From DMER64 sp964600385 (lineage in GTDB: Bacteria > Bacteroidota > Bacteroidia > Bacteroidales > UBA932), in NCBI GenBank assembly GCA_964600385.1, contig CAZRJC010000031.1:1-19217 (forward strand): 19,217 nt of DNA. Reading direction: 5' to 3'. The position numbers and the translations under genes are program-made. Of this stretch, positions 7,126 to 15,717 are shown one piece after another (the stretch's first letter is position 1; each line of letters starts with the position of its first letter). The notes under the pieces are model-generated. The model searched no databases. It saw only the letters and a program-made list of their open reading frames with translations, and was not told where the DNA came from.

Positions 7126-7198
7126 GCCTTCTTAGCTCAGCTGGTAGAGCAGCTCATTCGTAATGAGCAGGTCGCGGGTTCGAATCCCGTGGAAGGCT
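7126..7198 (+). tRNA. tRNA-Thr, anticodon CGT
   Basis: The cloverleaf closes fully. The acceptor stem GCCTTCT pairs with GGAAGGC (one G-T). The D stem GCTC pairs with GAGC around AGCTGGTA. The anticodon stem GCTCA pairs with TGAGC around loop TTCGTAA. The T arm is GCGGG-TTCGAAT-CCCGT, and the discriminator is T. The anticodon at 7159-7161 is CGT, reading the ACG codon, hence threonine. The CCA end is not encoded, since CT follows. The next gene starts only 4 nt downstream, so processing of this tRNA must release the mRNA of the lipoprotein gene if they share a transcript. Confidence 0.96.
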
Positions 7199-7202
7199 CT
7201 GA

Positions 7203-8384
7203 ATGAGTTTTAGACGCATACACTGGCGGATGAGATCCCGGGGCGGCCACAAAGGCTGCCTCGTTTTGCTTATAGTGTTTGCACTGAGCACTGTTCTTAG
7301 TGGGTGCGGGTGCGGCCAGGGGCAAGGCCGGAGACAAAGTGAAGGCCAAGGTGAAAGCCGAGGCCGGGACCGGGATGGCAAACAGCCGGCCCTTGAGCAA
7401 GTGAAGACAACCGGGAGCATCCTTTACAAACCGGAATACGCACAGAATTTTTACATAGCGCTCGAGAACGGCCGTAAGGTCCTTTATCTGTACGATCCCG
7501 CCTCGGACCAAACTTCCCGTCACGAGATTGAAACAGTGAAACGCGTTGTATGCCTTTCCACCACACACCTGGCATTCATTCATGCCCTTGATGCATCGGC
7601 CTCGGTTTGCGGCGTTTCGGGCGCCCGTTACATCTATAACCCCCAATTCCGGCAGTGCACCGACGTGGGATACGAGTCGTCCATCAATTACGAGACCCTT
7701 CTTAAGCTGGCCCCCGATGTGGTTTTCGCTTATTCCATCCATGGAAAAACGGCCGACTATATTGACAAAATGGAACAACTCGGCCTGAATGTGGTCCAGA
7801 TCCCCGAGCATACCGAGAAACATCCGCTGGGAAAAGCCGAGTTTCTGGTAGCCTTTGCCGCTTTTTACGGATTGGAAGATCAGGCACGTCAACAGTTTGG
7901 TGAGATCAGGGACGCATACCTGAAATACAATTCACTGGTAACCGGCCAACAGAAAAAAAAGGTGCTGATAAACGCACCGTTCAACGATATCTGGTACATA
8001 CCCGGTTCCGAAAGCCACCAGAACATTTTCATTGACGATGCCGGAGGCGTTTTGCTGGGCACACTCCCTGGAGTCAACAGCTCCACTGTCAGCACCGAAC
8101 AGGCCTACCTCTACGCTCTGGAAGCCGATATCTGGCTTAACCCGAATCACTACACGCGACTTTCCGAACTCGAAAACCTCGACAACCGCTTTGCCCGGGT
8201 GCCCTGTTTCAGCAACGGCAACGTCTGGAACAACAACCTTCGCAGCACCCCTGAAGGCGGCAGCGATTACTACGAATCAGGAGCAGTCTGTCCGCACCTC
8301 ATACTGGCAGACCTTATTGCGATACTTCACCCTGCCCTGCTGCCCGATCACGCATTTACCTATTACCGGCAGGTAACCCGGTAG
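7203..8384 (+). CDS. FecB/BtuF-type ABC transporter substrate-binding lipoprotein
   Basis: A 393-residue periplasmic binding protein of the class that captures iron-siderophores, haem or cobalamin for ABC import. A hydrophobic signal (about residues 19-32) ends in a lipobox, VLSGC, with lipidated Cys35. A Gly/Gln/Arg-rich spacer follows (about 36-58). The binding domain runs from about residue 100. It shows KRVVCLSTTHLAFIHALD, the two-lobe pattern with SINYETLLKLAPDVVF, and a later segment LEADIWLNPNHYT. The ATG at 7203 is 4 nt after the tRNA; codon 10 (7230) is an alternative start that gives a more usual signal-peptide length. No TonB receptor, permease or ATPase gene is adjacent in the window. 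The 3' end overlaps the convergent permease gene by 29 bp. The ligand cannot be told from sequence. Confidence 0.85.
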   Translation: MSFRRIHWRMRSRGGHKGCLVLLIVFALSTVLSGCGCGQGQGRRQSEGQGESRGRDRDGKQPALEQVKTTGSILYKPEYAQNFYIALENGRKVLYLYDPASDQTSRHEIETVKRVVCLSTTHLAFIHALDASASVCGVSGARYIYNPQFRQCTDVGYESSINYETLLKLAPDVVFAYSIHGKTADYIDKMEQLGLNVVQIPEHTEKHPLGKAEFLVAFAAFYGLEDQARQQFGEIRDAYLKYNSLVTGQQKKKVLINAPFNDIWYIPGSESHQNIFIDDAGGVLLGTLPGVNSSTVSTEQAYLYALEADIWLNPNHYTRLSELENLDNRFARVPCFSNGNVWNNNLRSTPEGGSDYYESGAVCPHLILADLIAILHPALLPDHAFTYYRQVTR

Positions 8385-9882
8385 CAGGCCCCGCCAGGGC
8401 ATCCAGAAGGCGTGTAAGCAGCCAGATTATGATCAGATAAATTATTGCCGTAAGAACAAGCGGGAAAAAAGCATCAAAAGTACGGCTGCGGATAATGTCC
8501 CCGGCTTTGGTCAGATCCTGCACCGCCACGTATCCCACAATGGCAGTCATTTTAACCAGCGAAATGATCTCTCCTTTATACACCGGAAAGGCCACCCGGG
8601 CTGCCTGGGGCAAAAGAATACTGAAAAATGTCTGTACTTTGCTGAATCCTAGCGCATAACCGGCCTCTTTCTGACCAACGGGAATACTCTGCAGCGAAGT
8701 ACGGAAAAGTTCAGACGAATAGGAAGCAAATATGAGCGCGAATGTTATAATGGAAACCACCACCCCGCTCACCTTTACAGTAGAAAAGATCACATAGAAC
8801 ATGATCATTAGCGTCACCACCTGCGGTATGGCTCTGAAAAAAAGAATATAACCTTTTGCCAATCCACTGTAAAAACGACGCCGTGACATTCGCATGAAAC
8901 AAATGCCGGCTCCAAGCAGTGTGCCCAGGATCACAGAACTCAGCGCAATAATGAGTGTCACTTTAAGACCGTCCAGAATAAGCAGATAGCGCTTCTCTTT
9001 TATGACATTGTTTCTGAAACTGTCTGCCAGCCTGTGAAAGAACGAATCCTGCGAAACAACCTTTACCTGTGATCGTTCAACAAGCACCTGAGGGTTCATG
9101 AAATAGACCTGTGAAAAATCCACCTGTTTTTTTCGTTCGGCCGTAGCGGTCATGTTAGAGGCAATCGCATCTATCTTTCCCGACTGCAGCGCTGCAATGA
9201 GCGCAGCGTATTTCATATCAACAAACTGGACATTCCGTCCGAGAGCCTGTCCTGTACGCATCATGAGTTCCCAGTCCAGACCTGCAATTTTATTGTTACG
9301 TATGAAACAAATGGGTTCGCGATTGGCGGCAGTGCCCACAATCAGAGGAGTTCCGGAAAAACCGGCATCCGGAAAATCCGGCACAATGTAATCCGTACCG
9401 TCGGTCCGTATCCAGTGCCCGATAATTTCTTCAAGTGTACCATCGGCCTTGAAAACAGTGAGCACCGAGTCTATCTGCCGCAGCAAACCGGTCTTGTTTT
9501 CCTTAGATACAGCCACACCCGCCCCTTCGTTGGTCAGGTTACGCGGGACTATCTGCAAACCGCTGTTGTTACGCACCGCCACAAATGCAGTAGTGTACGC
9601 CGTAAGCACATAATCTAGTTTCATGGACAGCAGGGCGGCAATGGCATCCATGATGTCGTCGTACCGCTGCAGGGGAACCTCCGGATATTGTTCTGTCAGC
9701 AGAATTTCGCCCAGCGAGCCGGTCATCACACCAATAGTCTTGTTACCAAGAAATTCCTCTATGGCCTTAAGATCGTCCACCTTGACGGTTTGTCCATCGG
9801 AAGAACGGGCCGGAAAAGGCATGATCATAAAAAGAATCCATGCCAGCAAAACAAGCGGTATACGAAGGATAGAGCATTTCAT
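8356..9882 (-). CDS. Amino-acid ABC transporter permease with N-terminal binding domain in permuted order
   Basis: A 508-residue fusion. Residues 1-28 are a signal peptide or anchor. Residues 34-158 match the second lobe and C-terminal helix of a family 3 solute-binding protein (NKTIGVMTGSLGE to FKADGTLEEIIGHW). Residues 179-270 match the first lobe (PLIVGTAANREPICFI, ALQSGKIDAIASNMT, ERKKQVDFS). The order is therefore lobe 2 then lobe 1, the reverse of a normal binding protein, and together they could make one complete clamshell. Residues about 299-500 are a His/Glu/Gln-type permease with several membrane spans and an EAA loop (KEAGYALGFSKVQTF) that docks the ATPase. No ATPase gene lies nearby. 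My impression is that similar fused proteins exist in Bacteroidetes and Clostridia. The substrate is probably a polar amino acid. Confidence 0.85.
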   Translation of the reverse strand: MKCSILRIPLVLLAWILFMIMPFPARSSDGQTVKVDDLKAIEEFLGNKTIGVMTGSLGEILLTEQYPEVPLQRYDDIMDAIAALLSMKLDYVLTAYTTAFVAVRNNSGLQIVPRNLTNEGAGVAVSKENKTGLLRQIDSVLTVFKADGTLEEIIGHWIRTDGTDYIVPDFPDAGFSGTPLIVGTAANREPICFIRNNKIAGLDWELMMRTGQALGRNVQFVDMKYAALIAALQSGKIDAIASNMTATAERKKQVDFSQVYFMNPQVLVERSQVKVVSQDSFFHRLADSFRNNVIKEKRYLLILDGLKVTLIIALSSVILGTLLGAGICFMRMSRRRFYSGLAKGYILFFRAIPQVVTLMIMFYVIFSTVKVSGVVVSIITFALIFASYSSELFRTSLQSIPVGQKEAGYALGFSKVQTFFSILLPQAARVAFPVYKGEIISLVKMTAIVGYVAVQDLTKAGDIIRSRTFDAFFPLVLTAIIYLIIIWLLTRLLDALAGPATGLPAGNR

Positions 9883-9888
9883 TCACTG

Positions 9889-9896
9889 CAAATATA
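9889..9896 (-). promoter_or_regulatory. -7 box for the permease gene
   Basis: The minus-strand TATATTTG is an exact TAnnTTTG match, 6 nt before the ATG at 9882. This again implies a very short or absent leader. No convincing -33 TTG is seen at 19-21 nt. The weaker TAACTTTA on the plus strand at 9913-9920 could serve rfbA. Confidence 0.45.
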
Positions 9897-9924
9897 ATAA
9901 GAAGATAATTATTAACTTTACCGA

Positions 9925-10806
9925 ATGAAAGGAATTATTCTGGCCGGCGGGTCCGGCACCAGGCTTTACCCCATCACAAAAGGTGTCTCAAAACAATTGC
10001 TGCCGGTATACGACAAACCCATGGTCTATTATCCCATCTCGGTCCTCATGCTGGCCGGAATACGCGATATACTAATCATTTCCACACCCAGGGACCTGCC
10101 ATCTTTCCGTTACCTCCTGGGCACCGGCGAAGAGTTGGGAGTCCGCTTTCAGTACGCAGAACAGCCCCGTCCCGAAGGCCTTGCTCAGGCATTCCTCATA
10201 GGACGTCAGTTCATAGGCAGTGACTCTGTGGCCCTTGCACTGGGCGACAACATCTTTTACGGAAACGGGCTTGCCGAATTACTTCGTCAGGCTGTTATCT
10301 CGGCCCGCGAAGAATCCTCGGCGCATATCTTTGGTTACCAGGTTTCGGATCCATCACGGTACGGAGTGGTGGCCTTCGATGCACAGGGAAAGGCTGTGTC
10401 AATTGAAGAAAAGCCCCTGCATCCGCGTTCGGAATTTGCCGTGACAGGACTCTATTTTTATCCCAACGATGTAGTGGATGTGGCTGCAGACATCAGGCCC
10501 TCGGCCCGGGGAGAACTCGAGATCACCAGCGTGAACGATTATTATCTGCAAAACAACCGGCTTAACGTCACCAGTCTTGGACGCGGCTTTGCCTGGCTCG
10601 ATACGGGAACTCACAGCTCCCTGGCAGAAGCCAGCACCTTTGTAGAAGTGATAGAAACCCGGCAGGGTCTTAAAATTGCCTGCCTGGAAGAAATTGCCTT
10701 CACTAACGGATGGCGTACAGCCGAACAGCTCCGCGCATCGGTAGAGCCCATGAAAGACAATCCTTACGGTCAGTATGTCCTCCGGCTGATAGGGCGCAAA
10801 AAATAA
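9925..10806 (+). CDS. rfbA: Glucose-1-phosphate thymidylyltransferase
   Basis: The 293-residue length and sequence are typical of RfbA (RmlA), which joins dTTP and glucose-1-phosphate to make dTDP-glucose, the first step toward dTDP-6-deoxysugars. The N-terminal GGSGTRLYPIT nucleotide-binding signature, KQLLPVYDKPMVYYP, YAEQPRPEGLAQAF and LGDNIFYG are all present. WLDTGTHSSL is found in the C-terminal half. The ATG at 9925 is the natural start because the family begins MKGIILAGG. rfbB follows after 23 bp. The gene opens a rightward sugar-nucleotide and polysaccharide cluster. Confidence 0.97.
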   Translation: MKGIILAGGSGTRLYPITKGVSKQLLPVYDKPMVYYPISVLMLAGIRDILIISTPRDLPSFRYLLGTGEELGVRFQYAEQPRPEGLAQAFLIGRQFIGSDSVALALGDNIFYGNGLAELLRQAVISAREESSAHIFGYQVSDPSRYGVVAFDAQGKAVSIEEKPLHPRSEFAVTGLYFYPNDVVDVAADIRPSARGELEITSVNDYYLQNNRLNVTSLGRGFAWLDTGTHSSLAEASTFVEVIETRQGLKIACLEEIAFTNGWRTAEQLRASVEPMKDNPYGQYVLRLIGRKK

Positions 10807-10829
10807 CTTTTATTGCAGGTTACCTATTT

Positions 10830-11855
10830 ATGAAAGAACAATTTACACAAAACATTCTCATTACCGGCGGAGCGGGTTTCATTGGCTCTCATGTAGTGAG
10901 ACTTTTTGTCACCAAATATCCCCAATACCGGATTGTAAACACAGACAAACTCACCTATGCCGCAGATCTTTTCAATCTGCAGGATATCAGTGAGGCTCCC
11001 AATTACGTTTTCATTCAGGCCGATATCTGCGATCATGCCCGCATGATGCAGATTTTTGAACAATATAACATAAGTGCAGTGATCCACCTGGCGGCCGAAA
11101 GCCATGTTGACCGGAGCATCACGGACCCCTTTGAATTTGCACGCTCCAACGTCATGGGGACCCTCTCCCTGCTCCAGACGGCCAAAAACTGCTGGAAGCC
11201 GGCAGAACCTCACGTCTTCTACCAGATTTCCACCGACGAGGTTTACGGTGCCCTGGGATTCCACGATCCCGCGTTTACCGAAAGCACCCCTTACGGTCCA
11301 CGCTCACCCTACTCGGCATCAAAAGCATCGGCAGATCATTTTGTACGGGCCTTCCACCACACTTACGGCCTTCCCGTGTTGCTCTCCAATTGCTCCAACA
11401 ACTACGGGCCCTGCCAATACCCCGAAAAACTCATACCTGTCATAATTTATAACATAATTCACCAAAAGCCGCTGCCCGTTTACGGCCGCGGTGAGAACAT
11501 ACGCGACTGGCTTTACGTAGAAGACCATGCCCGGGCCATTGACCTGATATTTCACAAAGGCCGCTGCGGAGAAACCTACAATATTGGCGGAAACAACGAA
11601 TGGCAGAACATTGACCTGGTTAAGCTTCTTATTGAGATCACAGACCGCCTGCTGGGGCGTCCCGCAGGGGCCTCACTGCCACTAATCACCTTTGTTACAG
11701 ACCGTCCGGGGCATGATCTGCGCTACTCCATTGACGCTTCAAAACTCTGCAACGAATTAGGATGGACCCCGCAGACCGTGTTCAGCCGTGGTCTGGAAGA
11801 CACCGTCAGCTGGTACCTGAAGCGCATGCATTTAACAATCAATCAAGAATCATGA
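10830..11855 (+). CDS. rfbB: dTDP-glucose 4,6-dehydratase
   Basis: RfbB (RmlB) converts dTDP-glucose to dTDP-4-keto-6-deoxyglucose with bound NAD. The 341-residue product starts MKEQFTQNILITGGAGFIGSH, with the GGAGFIG nucleotide-binding loop. The frame is open further upstream, to 10710, but the 40 extra residues overlap rfbA and lack family similarity, so ATG 10830 is chosen. Catalytic features are STDEVYG and the YSASK motif with Tyr161 and Lys165, plus NNYGPCQYPEKLIP. The stop overlaps the ugd start (ATGA at 11852-11855), indicating translational coupling. rfbC and rfbD, which would complete dTDP-rhamnose, are not in the window. Confidence 0.97.
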   Translation: MKEQFTQNILITGGAGFIGSHVVRLFVTKYPQYRIVNTDKLTYAADLFNLQDISEAPNYVFIQADICDHARMMQIFEQYNISAVIHLAAESHVDRSITDPFEFARSNVMGTLSLLQTAKNCWKPAEPHVFYQISTDEVYGALGFHDPAFTESTPYGPRSPYSASKASADHFVRAFHHTYGLPVLLSNCSNNYGPCQYPEKLIPVIIYNIIHQKPLPVYGRGENIRDWLYVEDHARAIDLIFHKGRCGETYNIGGNNEWQNIDLVKLLIEITDRLLGRPAGASLPLITFVTDRPGHDLRYSIDASKLCNELGWTPQTVFSRGLEDTVSWYLKRMHLTINQES

Positions 11856-13165
11856 ATATTGCAATTGTCGGAACAGGATATGTAGGTTTAGTGTCAGGCG
11901 CATGTTTTTCTGAAATGGGCGCCAACGTGACCTGTATTGACATCGATGCCAATAAAATAAACAAACTCAAAAACGGGATCATTCCCATATATGAACCGGG
12001 CCTGGAAGAGATGGTCATGCGAAACCAAAACGGCGGCCGTCTGCATTTCTCCTCCAATCTGACTGAATGTCTGGACAATGTGGAGATTGTCTTCAGCGCC
12101 GTGGGTACACCTCCCAACGAAGACGGAAGTGCAGATATCCATTACGTGCTGGACGTTGCCCATACCATTGGGCGCCACATGAACAAATACCTGCTATTCA
12201 CTACCAAAAGCACTGTTCCCGTGGGAACAGCCCAAAAAGTAAAGGAGGCTATCCGTGAAGAACTGGAGAAACGGGGTGTTGATATTCCCTTTGATGTAGC
12301 CTCCAACCCCGAGTTTTTAAAGGAAGGCGATGCCATCCGTGATTTCATGAGCCCCGACCGTGTAGTGGTGGGCGTAGAAAACGAACGGGCGCGCAAACTC
12401 ATGGAAACGCTCTACCGTCCTTTCCTTCTCAAGAATTTCAGGGTGATCTTCATGGACATACCTTCGGCCGAGATGACTAAATATGCCGCCAATTCCATGC
12501 TGGCCACGCGAATTTCCTTCATCAACGAGATGGCCAACCTCTGCGAACGTGTGGGCGCCGATGTGAACATGGTGCGCGCCGGCATAGGTTCCGACTCGCG
12601 CATAGGCAACAAATTCCTTTACCCCGGATGCGGATACGGAGGAAGCTGTTTTCCAAAAGACGTGAAAGCCATTATCAATACAGGCATTCAGCACGGCTAC
12701 CGCATGAAAGTCATGGAAGCCGTGGACGAGATCAACGAACGGCAGAAAGAAGTGCTTTTTCATAAACTGTCCTCTTTTTTTGAAGGCAAACTGAAAGGAA
12801 AAACCATTGGCATCTGGGGATTGTCCTACAAACCGCAGACAGACGACATGCGTGAAGCCCCCTCGCTGGTACTCATAGACAAACTGTTGAACGCCGGATG
12901 CAATGTACAGGCCTACGATCCCGTGGCCATGGATGAATGCCGCAGGCGCCTGGGTGACCGGATAACTTATGCCAAAGACCTCTACCAGGCAGCCGAAAAC
13001 GCCCATGCGCTGGTACTGGTGACCGAATGGAAGGAATTCCGCATGCCCGGCTGGGAGATTATAAAGAAAATCATGAAACAGCCCGTCATCCTGGACGGAC
13101 GCAACATATACCTGGCAGAAGACATGGCTGCCAATGGATTTCATTACATCTGCATTGGCCGATAA
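11852..13165 (+). CDS. ugd: UDP-glucose 6-dehydrogenase
   Basis: The enzyme oxidises UDP-glucose twice with NAD to give UDP-glucuronate, a precursor of acidic surface polysaccharides. The 437-residue product begins MNIAIVGTGYVGLVSG (NAD-binding loop) and has TKSTVPVGTA and NPEFLKEGDAIRDF. Its active-site motif GYGGSCFPKD carries nucleophile Cys266, and GLSYKPQTDDMREAPS lies in the C-terminal domain. The frame is open from 11762, but the start at 11852 fits the family and overlaps the rfbB stop by ATGA. The close homologues UDP-N-acetylmannosamine or GDP-mannose dehydrogenases are less likely given the GTGYVGLVSG and SPDRVVVG patterns. Confidence 0.93.
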   Translation: MNIAIVGTGYVGLVSGACFSEMGANVTCIDIDANKINKLKNGIIPIYEPGLEEMVMRNQNGGRLHFSSNLTECLDNVEIVFSAVGTPPNEDGSADIHYVLDVAHTIGRHMNKYLLFTTKSTVPVGTAQKVKEAIREELEKRGVDIPFDVASNPEFLKEGDAIRDFMSPDRVVVGVENERARKLMETLYRPFLLKNFRVIFMDIPSAEMTKYAANSMLATRISFINEMANLCERVGADVNMVRAGIGSDSRIGNKFLYPGCGYGGSCFPKDVKAIINTGIQHGYRMKVMEAVDEINERQKEVLFHKLSSFFEGKLKGKTIGIWGLSYKPQTDDMREAPSLVLIDKLLNAGCNVQAYDPVAMDECRRRLGDRITYAKDLYQAAENAHALVLVTEWKEFRMPGWEIIKKIMKQPVILDGRNIYLAEDMAANGFHYICIGR

Positions 13166-13174
13166 CACGACCTC

Positions 13175-14692
13175 ATGACCGAGCTGGAACATAAACGCCT
13201 GATAGCCAAAAACACGGTGGCACTGTACGTCCGGATGATAGTCCGGTTGCTGGTTACCCTTTACACTTCGCGGATTGTCCTGTCCACGCTGGGTTTTGAC
13301 GACTTTGCCATCTACGGGATTGTGGGCGGAGTGGTTACCCTATTCACCTTCCTGCAATCGGCCCTGAACGCTTCCACCCAGCGCTTCATGAGCATTGAAC
13401 TGGGTAAGGGCAATACCCTGCAACTGAAAAGTGTCTTCGACACGGGTATGATACTTTACCTTTTTGTTGCCCTCCTTATAGTAATCCTGTCCGAAACCGC
13501 CGGTCTCTGGTTCCTCACACACAAACTGGTCATACCTCCGGAACGTATGCAGGCCGCACACTGGGTGTTCCAGTTCTCTGTACTTTCTGTTTGTATAAAC
13601 ATTATCCAGACGCCCTATAACGCCAGTATCCTTTCGCACGAAAAAATGTCCTTCTATGCCTATATAAGCATTGCCGACGTTGTACTCAAGCTGGCCATTG
13701 TGGGACTGCTGGTCATTTCGTCCATGGACAAGCTGATTCTTTACGCCGGATTACTTACCCTGGTGGCTCTTATCATACTGCTTATCACCCGTTATTACTG
13801 TCTGACCCGGTTCTCTGTCTGCCGCTTCAAGTGGCAATGGAACAAGACACTCTTCAAACAAATGATGGGTTTTTCGGGCTGGACACTGTGCGATTCGGCC
13901 GCCAACCTGGCCGTCACGCAGGGACGTGTATTCCTGCTGAACCTCTTCACCCCGCTTGTTACTAACGCCGCCATGAGTGTGGCAACCCAGGTAAGCACAG
14001 CCGTCTACAATTTTGTCATCTACTTCCAGTCCTCTTTCAATCCGCAGATCACCAAGGCGTATGCCAAAGACGACAGTAATTACCTGCGCGGTCTGATAAT
14101 CCAGACATCCAAATTTTCATACTACATGATCTTTGCGCTTACACTGCCCATTTTATTGAATATGGAGTTCATTCTGAACGTATGGCTCAAAGACGTGCCC
14201 GATTACTGTATTGCATTCTGCAGTATCACTCTTGTTTATTACCTGGTGGAATCGCTGTGCGGACCGCTGTGGACCGCCACGTGGGCTACGGGCAATATAA
14301 AGAATTATCAGATCACCCTTTCACTCATACGCATTCTGACACTGCCCGCCACGTATTTCCTGCTTAAATACGGAATGGAACCCTATACCATTCTCATTGC
14401 CTGGGTAGCGGTGAATACGGCCGGATACGTTTACCGGTTGTTTTACCTGCGTAAACAAATCTGTTTTCCGCTCACTGCTTATCTTAAAAAAGTACTCGGA
14501 CCGGTAGTGATCATTTCACTCCTGGCCGTTCCCCTGCCCTGGCTTGCGCACCATTACCTTGATGGCTGGACTGACCTGATTCTTACCACATTTTTATCGC
14601 TGGCAGTTACCGGATTGCTTATATGGCTGCTGGGACTTACACATACAGAAAAAAAGCACATTCTCAAATCCGTTAAAGTACGCGTAAAATGA
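13175..14692 (+). CDS. Polysaccharide flippase (Wzx-like, MOP superfamily)
   Basis: A 505-residue integral membrane protein with about 12-14 hydrophobic segments along its whole length. It begins with the family-typical start NTVALYVRMIVRLLVTLYTSRIVLSTLG and the following YGIVGGVVTLFTFLQSALN. Proteins of this class move lipid-linked oligosaccharides from the inner to the outer face of the cytoplasmic membrane. Its position, between ugd (9 nt before) and a glycosyltransferase (ATGA overlap after), supports this role. The transported sugar chain cannot be inferred. It could also be an exporter of another lipid-linked polymer, but a MATE drug pump is unlikely in this context. Confidence 0.85.
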   Translation: MTELEHKRLIAKNTVALYVRMIVRLLVTLYTSRIVLSTLGFDDFAIYGIVGGVVTLFTFLQSALNASTQRFMSIELGKGNTLQLKSVFDTGMILYLFVALLIVILSETAGLWFLTHKLVIPPERMQAAHWVFQFSVLSVCINIIQTPYNASILSHEKMSFYAYISIADVVLKLAIVGLLVISSMDKLILYAGLLTLVALIILLITRYYCLTRFSVCRFKWQWNKTLFKQMMGFSGWTLCDSAANLAVTQGRVFLLNLFTPLVTNAAMSVATQVSTAVYNFVIYFQSSFNPQITKAYAKDDSNYLRGLIIQTSKFSYYMIFALTLPILLNMEFILNVWLKDVPDYCIAFCSITLVYYLVESLCGPLWTATWATGNIKNYQITLSLIRILTLPATYFLLKYGMEPYTILIAWVAVNTAGYVYRLFYLRKQICFPLTAYLKKVLGPVVIISLLAVPLPWLAHHYLDGWTDLILTTFLSLAVTGLLIWLLGLTHTEKKHILKSVKVRVK

Positions 14693-15711
14693 AAGTATCT
14701 GTTATAATACCCGTTTACAACACGGCACGCTATATTGAGCGTTGCCTGTACTCCGTACTGGAACAAAAGCACAAAGATCTCGAGATCATTGTAGTAGACG
14801 ATTGCGGCAACGACAACAGCATGGAGATTGCCGCCAAGGTGCTGGGCGCGGGGGTGCCCGTGGGCACGCCCGGCAACGCCGCAGGCGCTGCGGTGGGCGC
14901 CGCAGGCGCCCGCCCCGCGCCCCTCTTCCTCCGCCACGACCACAACCGCGGTCTCTCCGCGGCTCGCAACACCGGCCTGCATTCCGCCTCGGGCGAGTAC
15001 GTTTTCTTTCTTGACAGTGACGACGAGATTCCCCCGGGCGCCATCGCTAACCTCGCTGCCATGGCCGACAGGTATAAAGACGTGCAACTGGTGGCCGGTG
15101 CCCTAGAGGTACTTCCCCAGAACAACGAGGCGCTGGTATTAGGCGACAAACTGCCCCTTTATTCGCAGGGCAATTATGCCTGCGCCAAAGCAGTGCTCCG
15201 TCGCGAAATACCCATAATGGCATGCAACAAGCTCATTAAGAGAGACTTCATTCTGCAGCATAACCTTTTTTTCAAAGAGGGTCTCATTCATGAAGACAAC
15301 GAATGGAGTTTCCGGATGGCAGAACATCTTACAAGCCTGGCCATTACCCGTCAGATAACCTACCTGTACCACATGAACAGCAGCGGGCTCACACTGGAGC
15401 GTTTATCTTCCCCCCGGGTGGACAGTCTCCTTACCATTCTTGACAGCCAGATCAATGCTCTCTCGCCCGACCCGGTTTTATCCCGTCTTCAAAAATCCTA
15501 TATTCTTTTCACGGCAGCCTGGATGATCCATCTTATGCATAAAGAGTACTATACCATGCGTATCCCCGTTACGGCCCGAATCCGCCGCGCCGTGAAACCG
15601 CTTGCCGCCGGACTGCTGCATCAGCCCCTTAAAGACATTTCCCTGTACCTGCTAATCCATTTGCCGCCCTCACTGCTGGGTACAGCCAAATCAATAATGC
15701 AAAAACGTTAA
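14689..15711 (+). CDS. Family 2 glycosyltransferase with a GC-rich Ala/Gly insert
   Basis: A 340-residue GT-A-fold glycosyltransferase. The N-terminus KVSVIIPVYNTARYIERCL, then EIIVVDDCGNDNS (nucleotide binding), NRGLSAARNTGL and FLDSDDE (the metal-binding DxD region) define the family. The C-terminal half after about residue 200 is mostly helical with a basic end and probably contacts membrane or acceptor. Residues 53-78 are an unusual Gly/Ala/Pro/Val run between the donor-binding strand and the RHDHNRGLS motif. Relatives have only a short loop there. The matching DNA (14845-14922) is far richer in GC than the surroundings and has an internal GCCGCAGGCGC repeat. Its start overlaps the flippase stop. 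The donor and acceptor sugars are unknown. Confidence 0.9.
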   Translation: MKVSVIIPVYNTARYIERCLYSVLEQKHKDLEIIVVDDCGNDNSMEIAAKVLGAGVPVGTPGNAAGAAVGAAGARPAPLFLRHDHNRGLSAARNTGLHSASGEYVFFLDSDDEIPPGAIANLAAMADRYKDVQLVAGALEVLPQNNEALVLGDKLPLYSQGNYACAKAVLRREIPIMACNKLIKRDFILQHNLFFKEGLIHEDNEWSFRMAEHLTSLAITRQITYLYHMNSSGLTLERLSSPRVDSLLTILDSQINALSPDPVLSRLQKSYILFTAAWMIHLMHKEYYTMRIPVTARIRRAVKPLAAGLLHQPLKDISLYLLIHLPPSLLGTAKSIMQKR

Positions 15712-15717
15712 AAGAAA

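Noticed and set aside
10710..10829. Upstream extension of rfbB to an earlier ATG
   Set aside because: It overlaps the rfbA coding region in another frame, and the 40 extra residues do not resemble RfbB, whose family start fits ATG 10830.
11762..11851. Upstream extension of ugd
   Set aside because: It overlaps the end of rfbB, and the family N-terminus begins exactly at 11852.
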